Source: an uncultured Mesorhizobium sp. (lineage in GTDB: Bacteria > Pseudomonadota > Alphaproteobacteria > Rhizobiales > Rhizobiaceae). From it: a DNA stretch of 6,203 nucleotides. The translations under genes and the position numbers were made by a program. The stretch is taken from contig CATMOC010000239.1 in assembly GCA_950071955.1 (NCBI GenBank), positions 1-6,203 on the forward strand, given 5' to 3'. Positions 5,774 to 6,203 of this stretch are shown one piece after another; positions within the stretch are counted from its first letter, which is position 1, and every line of letters starts with the position of its first letter. The notes below the pieces were generated by a model that worked only from the letters and a program-made list of their open reading frames with translations, had not been told where the DNA came from and searched no databases.

Positions 5774-6203
5774 ATGGCCCACAGGATCAGCCTGATCACC
5801 GGCGCCGCCAGCGGCCTCGGCCGCGCCACGGCATTGGCCATGGCGCGACGGGGCGACCGGCTGGTCCTGTGCGACCTGACGGCGGACGGGCTGGACGAAA
5901 CCGTAGCCCTCGTCCGCGATCTGGGCGGTGACGCCCTGTCGGTCGTCCTCGACGTCACCCGGCCCGGTGCGATGGAGGCTGCGATCGATGCAACGCGCAC
6001 CTTGGGCGGGCTGGACTATGCCGTGAACAGCGCCGGGATCGAGGGCGCACGCGCTGCCGCGGCGGACTATGCCTGGGAAGACTGGCGCCGTGTCATGGCA
6101 GTCAACCTCGACGGCGTGTTCCTGGGCTGCCGCCACGCGATCCGGGCGATGCGGGCCCGCGGAACGGGATCGATCGTCAACATCGGCTCCCGGTCCGGGG
6201 GGG
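5774..6203 (+). CDS. Short-chain dehydrogenase/reductase (SDR), N-terminal part (3' end outside window)
   Basis: The first 143 codons of a classical SDR, normally about 250 residues. The cofactor motif TGAASGLG (9-16), Asp34 at the end of strand two (LVLCDLT, favouring NAD(H)), NSAG (85-88, a variant of NNAG), catalytic Asn111 in VNLDGVF, and SIVNIGS with the catalytic Ser139 are visible. The YxxxK pair lies beyond the window. Such enzymes interconvert a secondary alcohol and a ketone; next to a crotonase, oxidation of a 3-hydroxyacyl-CoA or a related ring alcohol is plausible but not shown. It begins four bases after the MDR stop with no clear ribosome binding site, so translation is likely coupled. 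The G-run at the window edge is simply Ser-Gly-Gly codons. Confidence 0.92.
   Translation, partial: MAHRISLITGAASGLGRATALAMARRGDRLVLCDLTADGLDETVALVRDLGGDALSVVLDVTRPGAMEAAIDATRTLGGLDYAVNSAGIEGARAAAADYAWEDWRRVMAVNLDGVFLGCRHAIRAMRARGTGSIVNIGSRSGG

Noticed and set aside
4641..5795. 384-codon plus-strand frame across the MDR gene
   Set aside because: Arg-rich shadow frame; the overlapping frame encodes a complete MDR protein with zinc and cofactor motifs.
6191..6203. G-run at the window end as a possible structured element
   Set aside because: It is in frame as Ser-Gly-Gly codons after the SDR catalytic serine, and the window simply ends there.

Overview
The window is GC-rich (third codon positions mostly G or C), with compact plus-strand operons, periplasmic-binding-protein (TRAP) transporters and CoA-ester enzymes. 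This suggests a Gram-negative proteobacterium, most likely an alphaproteobacterium of the Rhodobacterales/Hyphomicrobiales kind. That assignment is inference from gene content and composition, since no phylogenetic marker is present. Every convincing gene lies on the plus strand.

Layout: (1) 1-288 is the C-terminal end of a TRAP large permease (DctM) of one transporter that begins outside the window. (2) 289-873 is a roughly 585-base gap without a solid gene. It holds a nested inverted repeat (337-374), a stretch that reads like decayed coding sequence in two successive frames (305-651), a promoter-like TTGACT box, an inverted repeat at 782-804, and a 31-codon leader-like ORF whose stop overlaps the next start (ATGA). 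(3) 874-3876 is a complete second TRAP transporter in the order dctP-dctQ-dctM, with a strong stem-loop (1991-2040) between dctP and dctQ. (4) 3893-6203 holds three catabolic genes: a crotonase-family enzyme, a zinc-binding medium-chain dehydrogenase/reductase (MDR), and a short-chain dehydrogenase (SDR) cut by the window end.

From dctQ onward the spacings are 8-base overlap, 16-base gap, 4-base overlap and 4-base gap, so dctPQM-crotonase-MDR-SDR looks like one transcription unit. The inferred logic is that DctP captures an organic acid in the periplasm and DctQM import it with an ion gradient. After CoA activation by an enzyme not in the window, the crotonase, MDR reductase and SDR would process the acyl-CoA. 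Two details shape that reading. The crotonase lacks the usual hydratase glutamates but keeps an isomerase-type Asp156. The MDR keeps the structural zinc cysteines but lacks the catalytic-zinc His, as in enoyl-CoA (acryloyl-CoA) or quinone reductases rather than alcohol dehydrogenases. The substrate cannot be named from sequence alone.

Nothing here is clearly a wholly new type of system. The most useful leads are the enzyme combination next to its own transporter, the short ORF coupled to dctP, and the intercistronic hairpin.
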